From Rhizobium sp. Q54 (lineage in GTDB: Bacteria > Pseudomonadota > Alphaproteobacteria > Rhizobiales > Xanthobacteraceae), in NCBI GenBank assembly GCA_945861895.1, contig CAMAWF010000026.1:1-36934 (forward strand): a stretch of DNA of 36,934 nucleotides, in the 5' to 3' direction. Position numbers and translations under genes: made by a program. The notes beneath the pieces are model-generated. The model searched no databases, was not told the DNA's origin, and was given only the letters and a program-made list of their open reading frames with translations. This document shows, piece by piece, positions 1 through 8,439 of this stretch; position 1 is the stretch's first letter, and the number at the start of each line of letters is the position of its first letter.

Positions 1-197
1 TCATTCGGCACCCCATGACCGGTGATGACGAAGAAACCGACATGCTCGCACGCGTGCTTCACCGCCTCGAAGACGATTTGGCGTCCCGCTGTCCCGCCAT
101 TCGAGAACGGTGCAATGTCGATGACGGGGACCGCCGCGTCCGAGTCAGCGACGCGATCGCGATCCGGCGTGAAATCTGACGTCGTTTCGTGAGACAT
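1..197 (-). CDS. Isopenicillin N synthase-like 2-oxoglutarate/Fe(II) oxygenase, N-terminal part (cut by window edge)
   Basis: Reading leftwards from an ATG at 197, 65 codons stay open to the window edge. The protein starts MSHETTSDF and then shows PVIDIAPF followed by ACEHVGFFVITGHGVP. This is the typical N-terminal signature (DIOX_N) of the isopenicillin N synthase / non-haem 2-oxoglutarate-dependent dioxygenase family. The iron-binding HxD...H core would lie beyond the left edge, so activity and substrate cannot be judged. The gene is divergent from the binding-protein gene at 392 and shares its upstream region. The family assignment is fairly safe; the exact function is unknown. Confidence 0.72.
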   Translation of the reverse strand, partial: MSHETTSDFTPDRDRVADSDAAVPVIDIAPFSNGGTAGRQIVFEAVKHACEHVGFFVITGHGVPN

Positions 198-278
198 GAT
201 GCCTCTCGCCACAATTCGCTGACGCAGAACCCGAAAGCATTCGCCTACGGCAGGGTGTGCGCCTTGTCACGGGTTCCT

Positions 279-295
279 ATTTTGTATACTAAAAT
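279..295. promoter_or_regulatory. AT-rich GTATAC-centred inverted repeat, candidate operator
   Basis: ATTTT-GTATAC-T-AAAAT forms a near-palindrome in the intergenic region between the divergent oxygenase (start 197) and binding protein (start 392). GTATAC cores with flanking T/A arms are commonly bound by GntR-family (FCD) repressors; that link is inference. No regulator is encoded next to it inside the window. Confidence 0.35.
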
Positions 296-391
296 GGGGT
301 CAATTCAATAGGCAGTTTGCAGTCGCATCGACGATGTGGGAACTGCCGAAGTGAAGAAGTAAAGATGTCGGGACAACGAGAGGAGATAGAG

Positions 392-1378
392 ATGAATCGC
401 AGCAGCATCAAATCTGGACTACTGATCCTGGCGACCATCTGCGCAATCGGTTTCGGTCCGCGCCTTGCTGTGGCGGCCGACAAGGTCACCTTCGTAACCG
501 ATTTCGGTTACAACGGTCGCCACGCCTACTATTTCGTCGCGCTGGAAAATGGCTACTACGCCAAGCAAAATCTCGACGTCGAAATCGTTCGCGGGCAAGG
601 ATCGGCGGATGCGGTCAAGCAGGTCGCGGCCGGCACCGCGCAGCTCGGGTTCGCCGATACCGCCGCAGTCATTCTCGGGCGCGGCAATGACCAGATTCCG
701 ACGAAGCTCGTCGCTATCGTCTACGCCAAGCCGCCGCACGCGATCTACGTGCTCAAGGATTCGGGCATCACCAAGCCGAAGGACCTCGAGGGAAAGAAGC
801 TGGCGGACACGGCCTTCAGCGCTGTGCCGAAACTGTTCGCCGCCTACGCCAAGGCCGCGAACATCGATGCGAGCAAGGTCACTTGGCTCGTTGCGTCGGT
901 CGATACGCTTCCGGCTCTGCTGACGACGGGCCGTGCCGACGGCATCGGCCAGTTCACAGTGGGCGAGCCGCTGCTCGCCAAGGCGGCGGCGCCCAAGCAG
1001 ATCTATGCATTGACTTACGCGGACGCCGGTCTCGATCTCTATGGCAACGGCATCATCGCATCCGACAACATCATCAAGTCGAACCCGGACCTCGTCCGCC
1101 GGTTTGTCGCCGCGACAATGCAGGGTCTTAAGGACGCCATCGCCAATCCGAAGGAAGCCGGCGAAATTATGCACAAGTATCATCGTCAGGTTGATGCCGA
1201 CATCGCGACCGGCGAGACAAAGATCGTCGGCACGCTGATCGGGCAGGCGGGACTGCCGCTTGGCGCCATCGATCCGGCTCGCGTGCAGAAAGCCCTCGAT
1301 ATCGTCGGCAGCGCCTATACGCTCAAGAATCCCGTGAAGCCGGAGGATATCTACGCGCCGGGATTCGTGGCGAAATGA
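392..1378 (+). CDS. ABC transporter solute-binding protein, NMT1/THI5 (SsuA-like) family
   Basis: A 328-residue secreted binding protein for an ABC importer. The ATG at 392 is preferred over upstream starts at 317 and 365 because AGGAG at 381-385 lies six bases before it and the protein then begins with a clean signal peptide (MNRSSIK, hydrophobic core, cleavage after AVA). The mature part begins KVTFVTDFGYNGRHAYYFVA and continues with the family's typical pattern: GYYAKQNLDVEIVRGQGSAD, then an AAGTAQLGFAD hinge segment. NMT1/THI5 relatives carry pyrimidine-like thiamine precursors, riboflavin, sulfonates or nitriles, so the ligand is open. No ATPase or permease adjoins it, so it must use a transporter elsewhere. 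It resembles the binding protein at 32981 in layout. The next gene is convergent. Confidence 0.85.
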   Translation: MNRSSIKSGLLILATICAIGFGPRLAVAADKVTFVTDFGYNGRHAYYFVALENGYYAKQNLDVEIVRGQGSADAVKQVAAGTAQLGFADTAAVILGRGNDQIPTKLVAIVYAKPPHAIYVLKDSGITKPKDLEGKKLADTAFSAVPKLFAAYAKAANIDASKVTWLVASVDTLPALLTTGRADGIGQFTVGEPLLAKAAAPKQIYALTYADAGLDLYGNGIIASDNIIKSNPDLVRRFVAATMQGLKDAIANPKEAGEIMHKYHRQVDADIATGETKIVGTLIGQAGLPLGAIDPARVQKALDIVGSAYTLKNPVKPEDIYAPGFVAK

Positions 1379-1440
1379 GCGTTGTCCCTTGTGTGTACCA
1401 AAACCTCATCCGGCGGTGATTTCGGCTTTGGCAGGTGAAA

Positions 1441-1458
1441 TTCCCTGTTAGCAGGGAA
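1441..1458 (-). terminator. Hairpin between convergent genes
   Basis: TTCCCTG-TTAG-CAGGGAA is a perfect 7-bp stem with a 4-base loop in the 129-base gap between two convergent genes. Read on the minus strand it is followed by TTT, so it better suits termination of the DUF1116 gene. The T-run is short, so this is a moderate call. Confidence 0.45.
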
Positions 1459-1507
1459 CGCGGGTAGAGCAGGGGACCATCTGCACTGCGTGCGGTTGAG
1501 ATGAAAC

Positions 1508-2755
1508 TTAACGGACTTGTCCATACCGCCGCTCGAAAGCAGCGGCTGCGCGTGCGAAGCAGCCCATATGAGCGCGGACCAAGCCCGCGCCGATCTGGCC
1601 GCCGTTTCGGCCGGCAATGCCAATATCCATGATCGGCGTGATTCCGGTTTCAATCACTTTGAACACATCGATGCCGGTGGGAGTGCCGCGGTAGCTGAAA
1701 AAGGGAATTTTGAAATCCGGATGCTCGCCTACGACGATCTCGTACATCTTCAGATTGTTGGCGATCATCGCCTCGGGAGATCCGCCTTGATAGCTCTGCA
1801 GGGGGAAGGAAGCGGCCTGGGCGAGGCCACCGAGGCCAATAGTTTCGATGATGATGCTTTCGCCGCCCATCCAGGCAATTTCGTCGTGCGTGTGGCCCTT
1901 GAACAATTTAGCCTCCACGATCGGATGCGGGCCGGTGAACCATTCATCTCCGAGGCCGCTGACGCGGATCGCGAATTCACGGCAGTTGAAGCTCATCGCA
2001 CTGACTACCGAAGAATGTTCGATGCCGTGGGCCGCGTCCGCCGTCGCCTTTGCGGCGGCCATGGATAAACGCAAGAAAAAGTAATGATCGGCCGTCAATG
2101 CCTGGACGGCGGCTTCGACGCGGTCGCGGCCGGTTTCCGCGATATGCAACAGATAGGGAAACAGCTCGCGCGTGAAAAGCAGCGATGCTGCCGTATTGCG
2201 GCTGTGCAACTCGTCGCCCATGTGTAGCGCGCGCTGCATCAGCGGCTTGAGTGAAATCCCGCCGGCGGCTCGCACGGCCTCGCCGATTACAGGCGCCACC
2301 ACGTCCTGGACATGGAGCAGGCGTTCCCTGACGCCGTTGTCGTATACGCCGTAATTAAGTCGCCGCGGGTTGCTGCCTTCGTAGAAGTTGCAGAAAGCAA
2401 TATTACCGCGGTCTGCATTTTTGACCACCAGCACCGGCATCGATGCGGTGTAGATTCCCGCGATCGAGCCCACGCAGTTAAATTGATGACATGGCTCGAT
2501 CTCGATTTCGCCGTTCCGAATCCGGGCTTCGGCATGCGCCTCGTCTTCGGCCAATCCTTCGAAAAGAATGCCCCCGATGATGGCGGCGCGTTGGCCCCCG
2601 TCATATTGTTCCCAGGATAGTCGCGGACCTGAGGTCAAAATCGTCGTGGGCCGGAAGCCAGGCATCGCCTCGCCAGCCGGCAGCACGTCGACAAGCACAG
2701 GATCGGCGGCACAGAGTCTGCGATAGGCTTCTGCATTGCTTTCAATGACAATCAT
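1508..2755 (-). CDS. DUF1116 family protein (AllG/YlbE-like)
   Basis: A 415-residue cytoplasmic protein starting MIVIESNAEAYRRL. Length and conserved patches (CHQFNCVGSIAGIYTASMPV, GVYDNGVRERLLHVQDVVAP, HMGDELHSRNTAA, NNLKMYEIVVGEHPDFKIPF, GQIGAGLVRAHMGCFARAAA) fit DUF1116. Known members are E. coli YlbE/AllG, which works with FdrA/AllF and a DUF2877 protein (AllH) as an oxamate carbamoyltransferase in allantoin breakdown. No FdrA or DUF2877 gene is visible here, so either the partners lie outside the window or this member acts differently. It is divergent from the glutamine-synthetase-like gene across a short AT-rich region, suggesting shared control. The family call is confident; a role in carbamoyl or oxamate chemistry is inference. 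Confidence 0.75.
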   Translation of the reverse strand: MIVIESNAEAYRRLCAADPVLVDVLPAGEAMPGFRPTTILTSGPRLSWEQYDGGQRAAIIGGILFEGLAEDEAHAEARIRNGEIEIEPCHQFNCVGSIAGIYTASMPVLVVKNADRGNIAFCNFYEGSNPRRLNYGVYDNGVRERLLHVQDVVAPVIGEAVRAAGGISLKPLMQRALHMGDELHSRNTAASLLFTRELFPYLLHIAETGRDRVEAAVQALTADHYFFLRLSMAAAKATADAAHGIEHSSVVSAMSFNCREFAIRVSGLGDEWFTGPHPIVEAKLFKGHTHDEIAWMGGESIIIETIGLGGLAQAASFPLQSYQGGSPEAMIANNLKMYEIVVGEHPDFKIPFFSYRGTPTGIDVFKVIETGITPIMDIGIAGRNGGQIGAGLVRAHMGCFARAAAAFERRYGQVR

Positions 2756-2780
2756 TAGCTTGCCCTTTGCGTATTCTCTT

Positions 2781-2805
2781 TTTAATTGACTAATTAATTA
2801 ATATC
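2781..2805. promoter_or_regulatory. AT-rich divergent promoter region with TAATTAATTA palindrome
   Basis: The 96-base gap between the divergent DUF1116 and glutamine-synthetase-like genes contains TTAATTGACTAATTAATTAA, including the perfect palindrome TAATTAATTA at 2791-2800. It stands out against the GC-rich surroundings. It probably combines -10 elements with an operator. The regulator is unknown; the TetR protein at 6783 is one candidate. Confidence 0.35.
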
Positions 2806-2851
2806 CATCAGGTTTATCGCTCGCTGGCGGCATCGTGGCGCCGAGGACTGC

Positions 2852-4318
2852 ATGCAAGAAACACGCAAGGTCGGTTCCGGCCCAAAACACGATCCGGCAC
2901 GCTCGAAGTCTGCCGCTGCAGTCTCTCCGATCGACGCGGCGGCGATCAAGGCCGACCTGCAAGCCAAAGGCGTCAAGTATTGTCTGCCGGCCTACGTCGA
3001 TGTGCACGGCATTGCAAAGAGCAAAAGCGTTCCCATAGCCCATTTCGAGCGCGCCTTACGCGGCTCCGAACTCTTTACCGGCGCCGCGTTGGAGGGGTTG
3101 GGCCAGGACACGCATGAAGACGAGCTCGCGCTCCATCCGGATCCGTCGGCGATCACCCAATTGCCGTGGCGGCCGACGATCGCGTGGATGCCCGGAAACT
3201 TGAAGTTTCATGACGAGCCTTGGCCGATGTGTTCGCGCACTGTGCTGCAGCGGCAGCTCGATCGTGCCGCGAAGCTAGGCTTCCGCTTTAATCTCGGCAT
3301 CGAGTGCGAATTCTATCTGGTGCGCAGGGACGGTACGCGGGTCGTTCCGGTCAATCCCCGCGATACTTTGGCTAAGGCGGCCTACGATGTAACCGGATTG
3401 CTTGAAGAGATGGCGTGGCTGGACGAGGTGATCGGCTATATGAATCAGCTTGGTTGGAACGTGCATTGCTTCGACCACGAAGACGCCAACAGCCAGTTTG
3501 AGATTGATTTTGAATATTCGGACGCGTTGACCACGGCGGACCGCTACACGTTGTTTCGCCTCATGACCAAGGACATTGCGCGCAAGCATGGCTGCGAAGT
3601 GACCTTCATGGCCAAGCCATTTGCCGACCGCACCGGCAGTGCCGCGCACTTCAATATGTCTCTGGCCTCGTTGAAGACCGGCGAGAATCTGTTCGGTGAC
3701 GGGTCCGATCGTCGCGGTATCGGAATTTCCAAACTCGCTTATCAATTCATCGCCGGTATTCTTAATCATGGCGAGGCGGTGGTCGCGACCGCCTGCTCGA
3801 CGGTGAACTCCTATAAACGGTTGATCAAGACCGGCTCGCGGACAGGCTCGACCTGGGCGCCGGTATATATCTCTTACGGCAACAACAACCGGACTCACAT
3901 GATACGCGTTCCGCGTGTTAACCCGAAGGTCGAGGGCGACGATCCGGAACGGATCAAATCGCTCTCCAGCATGCGCGTCGAATGCCGTGCGGTCGATCCG
4001 ACCATGAATCCCTATCTCACCGCGGCCATGATGCTGGGGGCGGGACTCGATGGGATCGAAAAGAATCACGATCCCGGCGATCCGATCGGCATGAACATGT
4101 ACAACCTCACCGATGCCGAACTTAACGAGCGCGGCGTGCGCACGCTTCCCAGAACGCTGAGTGAGGCAATCGAGGCCTTCGCCGCTGACGATTTGTCGCG
4201 TCAGGTTATGGGTGACGATCTGTTTCGATCCTTCGTCGATCTCAAGCGTCAGGAATGGTGGGACTACCACACGAATGTTTCCGAGTGGGAAATCGAAAAA
4301 TATTTGACCAAGTTTTGA
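2852..4318 (+). CDS. Glutamine synthetase family protein, type III/GlnT-like (gamma-glutamyl ligase)
   Basis: A 488-residue ATP-dependent ligase that joins ammonia or an amine to glutamate. Visible family marks are the metal-binding GIECEFYLV, HEDANSQFEIDFEY (second metal region), FMAKPF then GSAAHFNMSL (catalytic His loop), VNSYKRLIKTGS, NNNRTHMIRVPR (substrate Arg) and VECRAVDPTMNPYL. The extra N-terminal ~40 residues are basic and low-complexity. The family includes rhizobial GlnT and amine-activating gamma-glutamyl ligases (gamma-glutamylputrescine, gamma-glutamylanilide). Nearby oxidative genes (hydroxyacid dehydrogenase, Rieske oxygenase) make a catabolic amine-activating role as plausible as nitrogen assimilation. 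The start ATG has GAGG eight bases upstream. It is probably the first gene of a plus-strand operon. Confidence 0.85.
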   Translation: MQETRKVGSGPKHDPARSKSAAAVSPIDAAAIKADLQAKGVKYCLPAYVDVHGIAKSKSVPIAHFERALRGSELFTGAALEGLGQDTHEDELALHPDPSAITQLPWRPTIAWMPGNLKFHDEPWPMCSRTVLQRQLDRAAKLGFRFNLGIECEFYLVRRDGTRVVPVNPRDTLAKAAYDVTGLLEEMAWLDEVIGYMNQLGWNVHCFDHEDANSQFEIDFEYSDALTTADRYTLFRLMTKDIARKHGCEVTFMAKPFADRTGSAAHFNMSLASLKTGENLFGDGSDRRGIGISKLAYQFIAGILNHGEAVVATACSTVNSYKRLIKTGSRTGSTWAPVYISYGNNNRTHMIRVPRVNPKVEGDDPERIKSLSSMRVECRAVDPTMNPYLTAAMMLGAGLDGIEKNHDPGDPIGMNMYNLTDAELNERGVRTLPRTLSEAIEAFAADDLSRQVMGDDLFRSFVDLKRQEWWDYHTNVSEWEIEKYLTKF

Positions 4319-4410
4319 GTGCGTGGATCGAAAAGCTACTGAGTATAGGCGGCGGGTGGTGAACTTGCCTGCCGCAGTCCAATGGTCGAATTCATGAAGA
4401 AGCTCGAGAA

Positions 4411-5457
4411 ATGAGCACGGCAAGAAAATCCGGACGTGCGGGGGGTGGCCGCCGCGCAGCACGCAGGGAGCCCGCCCGCGTCCATCTTCACATCGAAAAT
4501 ACCGGGAGCCTGGGGCCGATCTTTCAGGTCACAAAGAAGCGGCTTCGGGACGCGTTGAGCCGTCATCCGGGTGTCGCCGGCAAAGTGAAGATCACGCTCG
4601 GTACCGACGGCGATATCTACGATCGGGCGATAAAAACCGCCGATGCGTTGTTCGGCTGGAGTTTCGACCGCAAAGGATTGGCACAGCGCGCGCCGCGATT
4701 GCGATGGGTCCACGCGCACGGAGCCGGCGTGAACCATCTTTTCCCGCTTGATTGGCTTCCGAAGGGCGCCGTTCTCACCAATAGCCGCGGCGTTCACAGC
4801 GACCGCGCGAGCGAATACGCTATGATGGCGATCCTGGCTCTCAACAACAGGCTGCCGGAGATCGTAACAAATCAAATGAAGGCGCGCTGGGAGCAACTGT
4901 ACAACACCGGGATCTGCGGAAAGACTTTACTGATCGTTGGCGTCGGGTCGGTGGGTGGCGGAACGGCAACGTTCGCGAAGAAATTCGGTATCCACGTCAT
5001 CGGCGTGCGTCGCTCCGGAAAGGCGCATCCGGCCGTCGACGCGATGTTCCGGCCGCGTGATTTGATGCGGCTGATTCCAAAAGCGGACTTCATTCTGATC
5101 ACGGCGCCGTACACCAAGGACACGCATTACCTCATGGGCGCACAGCAGCTTCGCCTGATGAAAAAAGGCGCGGGTCTGATCAATTACAGCAGAGCCAACC
5201 TGGTCGACTACGACGCGCTGCGGAAAAAGCTGAAGCGTGGTGAAATCACGGCAATTCTGGACGTTTTCGATCCCGAACCTTTGCCTTCGTCGTCGCCTCT
5301 GTGGCGTACGCCCAATCTGCTCATCACGCCGCATTCCTCATCCGACGATACAGAGCGATACACACCCGATACGCTCGATCTTGTGTTTCGCAACATGGCG
5401 CGGTTCATGAAGGGACAATCGCTTCTCAATCGAGTCCATGCCGATCTCGGATATTAG
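4411..5457 (+). CDS. D-isomer-specific 2-hydroxyacid dehydrogenase
   Basis: A 348-residue NAD(P)-dependent oxidoreductase of the D-2-hydroxyacid dehydrogenase family. The Rossmann fingerprint is LLIVGVGSVGGGTATFAKKF (about residue 170). The catalytic residues are the Arg in NYSRANLVDYDAL, the Glu in DVFDPEPLP and the His in LLITPHSSS. The first 25 residues are very basic, and an internal later start cannot be excluded. It interconverts a 2-oxoacid and a D-2-hydroxyacid, or reduces a glyoxylate/hydroxypyruvate-like compound; the substrate is not readable. It lies 92 bases after the glutamine-synthetase-like gene and 53 bases before the Rieske oxygenase, on the same strand, which suggests one transcript. 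Confidence 0.85.
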   Translation: MSTARKSGRAGGGRRAARREPARVHLHIENTGSLGPIFQVTKKRLRDALSRHPGVAGKVKITLGTDGDIYDRAIKTADALFGWSFDRKGLAQRAPRLRWVHAHGAGVNHLFPLDWLPKGAVLTNSRGVHSDRASEYAMMAILALNNRLPEIVTNQMKARWEQLYNTGICGKTLLIVGVGSVGGGTATFAKKFGIHVIGVRRSGKAHPAVDAMFRPRDLMRLIPKADFILITAPYTKDTHYLMGAQQLRLMKKGAGLINYSRANLVDYDALRKKLKRGEITAILDVFDPEPLPSSSPLWRTPNLLITPHSSSDDTERYTPDTLDLVFRNMARFMKGQSLLNRVHADLGY

Positions 5458-5510
5458 GCGGTGCGTTCAGGGAACCGGTCGAAACGGAATGCGTGAGCAA
5501 GGGGGTACAC

Positions 5511-6674
5511 ATGACGTTTAACATTCTCGAGCCAAGCCTCTACGAAAAGGCGCGACTGCCTCTGGCCCAAGCCGAAACGCTTCCGCGCTGGTGCTACACA
5601 TCGGCGGAATTTGCGGACGCGGAAGTGCGGGAAATCTTTCGCAAAACCTGGAATTTCGTCGGGCGGGTTGATGAGGTTCCCTCCAGTGGAGCCTATTTCA
5701 CGGTCGATCTGTTTGGCGAATCCATCATCGTTGTCCGCGACCGCGCCAATGGCATCCACGCGTTCGCCAATACGTGCCGTCATCGCGGCACGCGGCTTGT
5801 GAATGGAACCGGACGCTGCAGTGCCTTCGCGTGCCCATATCATAGTTGGACATATGCCCTGAGCGGCGAACTGATCGGTGCGCCGGGCATGGAGGGCGTC
5901 GCGGGCTTTGCCAAGGCGGATTACGGCCTGATCCCGGTGCGCCTGGAGACCTGGGGCGGATTCATGTTCGTCAATCTTGATCGCAACGGCAAGCCGCTGC
6001 TTGAGCACCTCGGTAATGCCGTCGATACGTTTGCGCCGTACAACTTCGAAAACATGGTCGTCACGCGCAAGAAGGAATACGACCTCGCGTGCAATTGGAA
6101 AATTTACGTCGAGAACGCAATGGAAGACTACCATACGGCAACGGTCCATCGTGTTTCCATCGGGACTCAGGTTTGCACACGCGAAGAGAGCATCGGAGAA
6201 TGGGATGCGGTCCACATGCTTGCCGCCACGACAGTGGCGATTCTGCCCGGGGAGGTTTCTCCGTTTCCGTATATCCCGACCTTGAAAGGAAAGTCCGCCG
6301 GAGGGACGTATTTCTCGGTCGTCTATCCAAACTGGTTTTTTGCATCGACGCAGGACTGCATGTGGTGGCTGCACGTCGCGCCGCGCGGGCCGAAGCGATG
6401 TCTGGTGACTCAAGGCTCGGTCTTTTCTCGCGAGACCAGCGAACGTCCCGACTTCAAGCAAGTGGTCCAAAAATATTACCAGCGTTGGGACAAGTCGATT
6501 CCGGAAGACAATGCGATTGCAGAGATGCAGCAAGCGGGGCTGGAATCTTCATTCAGCCAGCCGGGCCGGTTATCGCTGCATGAGCCGGTCGTCCACGCCA
6601 TGGCGCAGTGGGTGCTGGATCGGGTTCTCAGTGGCAATGGGCGCAGGTTGACCAATGGACGCGGGACCAAATGA
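5511..6674 (+). CDS. Aromatic-ring-hydroxylating Rieske dioxygenase, alpha subunit-like
   Basis: A 387-residue oxygenase. The ATG at 5511 follows GGGGG by six bases; the longer open frame from 5301 overlaps the preceding gene and is rejected. The Rieske [2Fe-2S] motif CRHRGTR...CPYHSW (C-x-H...C-x2-H) is near residue 90. The mononuclear iron site is NWKIYVENAMEDYHTATVH (ED-x2-H-x4-H) near residue 200. Such proteins hydroxylate or demethylate aromatic rings, amines or quaternary ammonium compounds using electrons from a reductase. No ferredoxin or reductase gene is next to it; the only reductase trace in the window is the relic at 20601. A reductase must be supplied from elsewhere. The substrate is unknown. 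Confidence 0.88.
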   Translation: MTFNILEPSLYEKARLPLAQAETLPRWCYTSAEFADAEVREIFRKTWNFVGRVDEVPSSGAYFTVDLFGESIIVVRDRANGIHAFANTCRHRGTRLVNGTGRCSAFACPYHSWTYALSGELIGAPGMEGVAGFAKADYGLIPVRLETWGGFMFVNLDRNGKPLLEHLGNAVDTFAPYNFENMVVTRKKEYDLACNWKIYVENAMEDYHTATVHRVSIGTQVCTREESIGEWDAVHMLAATTVAILPGEVSPFPYIPTLKGKSAGGTYFSVVYPNWFFASTQDCMWWLHVAPRGPKRCLVTQGSVFSRETSERPDFKQVVQKYYQRWDKSIPEDNAIAEMQQAGLESSFSQPGRLSLHEPVVHAMAQWVLDRVLSGNGRRLTNGRGTK

Positions 6675-6782
6675 TGCAATAACGGTCGTTTGCTCATGCT
6701 CGGATACCCGGAAAAGCCTTTAGCGAGTGTCCGATGAATTCGAGAATAAACGGGCCTGGCGGCGACAATAAGAAAATCCGGG

Positions 6783-7460
6783 ATGGCCGTGATGAATAAC
6801 CAGCGTCTGAGGAAACGTGCGTCGGGCCAAGGCGCAAGAAAAGGCTCGGAGTATTCCGCCGAGAAATTAATGCGTGCGGCACTCGACTTATTTTCGCGCA
6901 GTGATTACAGCACTGTTACCATCAAAGATATTGCCAATGCATCCGCGGTAAACACGGCGCTGATCTATTATTATTACGACAGTAAGGAAGACCTTTTCAG
7001 GGCTGCCATCGAATTTCCAATCAACAGGGCGCTTGAGCGCTTTTCCGAGCTCCGCGAAAAACACACCGAACCGGTCTACCTGATCAACGAGTGGTTCCAC
7101 AGCAATCTAAAAAGCGCGAATCTGATTCGTCAGCTCGTGAAGATCATGTTGGACTATTCGGGTTCAGCAAACCGCATTGCTTCCGTCGAGAAACTGATCA
7201 AAAAATTCTATAAGGTCGAAGAGGAACACATTCTCGCAAACAGCATTGAACGGGGCATTGCACTTGGCGTATTCAAGAAAGTCGATCCGATAACTACGGC
7301 CCGCTTTGTGTCCGTGCATCTTGACGGCATCATGGTCGCCTCGATGATCCGCGCTAATTTCAATATCAAGACGGCAATCCTCGATCTACAGGAAATTCTC
7401 TGGTGTTATCTGGAATACGACGCCGCCAAGCATCTGGCTTCTCGCGCTCGTAAAAAATAA
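6783..7460 (+). CDS. TetR/AcrR family transcriptional regulator
   Basis: A 225-residue DNA-binding repressor-type protein. Residues about 20-65 form the TetR helix-turn-helix domain: KLMRAALDLFSRSDYSTVTI, then KDIANASAVNTALIYYYYDS and KEDLFRAAI. The remaining ~150 residues form the helical ligand-binding part. The N-terminus is basic (QRLRKRAS), and an alternative ATG lies three codons downstream. It sits between the Rieske oxygenase and the PhyH dioxygenase on the same strand, so it may control one or both. Its coding sequence is noticeably richer in A/T and Lys codons than its neighbours. The effector is not readable. Confidence 0.85.
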   Translation: MAVMNNQRLRKRASGQGARKGSEYSAEKLMRAALDLFSRSDYSTVTIKDIANASAVNTALIYYYYDSKEDLFRAAIEFPINRALERFSELREKHTEPVYLINEWFHSNLKSANLIRQLVKIMLDYSGSANRIASVEKLIKKFYKVEEEHILANSIERGIALGVFKKVDPITTARFVSVHLDGIMVASMIRANFNIKTAILDLQEILWCYLEYDAAKHLASRARKK

Positions 7461-7605
7461 GCAAATGCGAATGTTGCTGACGCCTTGCTTCAGTTTTTCG
7501 ACCGCTTCTCTGAGGGTGGATCAGGCCATGGGCTTGCTGTAAATCTTGCCCTCGAAATATATCAGTAATACATTAGAGCATATGGCCTGTGCGGGAGACT
7601 GGACA

Positions 7606-8439
7606 ATGCCCAAGAGCCTCTCAAATGCCGCAATAGAAGCCTATCGCCGGGATGGATATTACTTCCCAGTCCCCGCGCTTTCACCGGCAGAGGTCGGACA
7701 CTTCCGCAGTTGCCTCGAAGCGCACGAGGCCAAGACCGGCGAGCCGCTGCAAGGCAATTTTCGCCATAAGGCTCATCTTCTTTTCACCTGGGTCGATGAG
7801 CTTGTACACCACCCCAAGATTGTCGATGCAGCCGAAGACATACTCGGCCCGAATCTACTCTGCTGGACGACGAATTTTTTCATCAAGGAAGCGAACAGTC
7901 CGGGATATGTGTCCTGGCATCAGGACGCATTCTATTGGGGTCTCAGCAAAGATGACGTCGTGACCGCCTGGGTTGCGCTTTCACCCGCAAACCTTCAAAG
8001 CGGCTGCATGAAATTCGTGCCTGGCTCGCAGACACAGGACCACCTCCAGCACGTCGATACTTTTCATAAAGACAATCTCCTATCCCGTGGACAGGAAATC
8101 GCCGTCAAAGTCGATAATGAGAAGACGGTCGATTGCGTTCTCAATACGGGCGAGATGTCGCTTCATCACGTCAAATTGGTGCATGGCTCGGAACCGAACC
8201 GCTCTAACGACCGGCGCATCGGGCTCGCGATCCGCTACATTTCAACCGATGTGCGGCAGTTGAAGGTCCGCGACTCGGCAACTCTCGTGCGGGGTATCGA
8301 TCGCGACCAAAACTTTGACCACGAGCCGCGCCCGAAGAAGGATATGGACGAACGCGCGCTCGCTGCGCATGCGGATGCTGTGGGTCGACAGGTGAAAGCC
8401 CTCTATTCGGGCACCGAGAAACAGGAATTCAGGGCGTAA
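7606..8439 (+). CDS. Phytanoyl-CoA dioxygenase (PhyH) family 2-oxoglutarate/Fe(II) oxygenase
   Basis: A 277-residue non-haem iron oxygenase. The ATG at 7606 has GGGAG ten bases upstream; the open frame extends to 7546 but those residues lack homology. The N-terminus has AIEAYRRDGYYFPVPALSPA, typical of PhyH. The iron facial triad is HQD in VSWHQDAFYWGLS (about residue 106) plus the distal His in SLHHVKLVHGSEPN, followed by a conserved Arg region RRIGLAIRYI that binds 2-oxoglutarate. The family hydroxylates small molecules such as phytanoyl-CoA, ectoine or halogenated natural products; the substrate is not readable. It is a single gene after the TetR regulator. Confidence 0.85.
   Translation: MPKSLSNAAIEAYRRDGYYFPVPALSPAEVGHFRSCLEAHEAKTGEPLQGNFRHKAHLLFTWVDELVHHPKIVDAAEDILGPNLLCWTTNFFIKEANSPGYVSWHQDAFYWGLSKDDVVTAWVALSPANLQSGCMKFVPGSQTQDHLQHVDTFHKDNLLSRGQEIAVKVDNEKTVDCVLNTGEMSLHHVKLVHGSEPNRSNDRRIGLAIRYISTDVRQLKVRDSATLVRGIDRDQNFDHEPRPKKDMDERALAAHADAVGRQVKALYSGTEKQEFRA

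Noticed and set aside
3275-4462. Long minus-strand open frame opposite the glutamine-synthetase-like gene
   Set aside because: Antisense shadow of a strongly conserved gene; no recognisable motifs.
5301-5510. N-terminal extension of the Rieske oxygenase frame
   Set aside because: It overlaps the end of the hydroxyacid dehydrogenase, has no homology, and a good ribosome-binding site precedes the ATG at 5511.
7460-7478. AGCAA...TTGCT hairpin after the TetR gene
   Set aside because: Only five base pairs with a nine-base loop; the following TTTTT is too far away.
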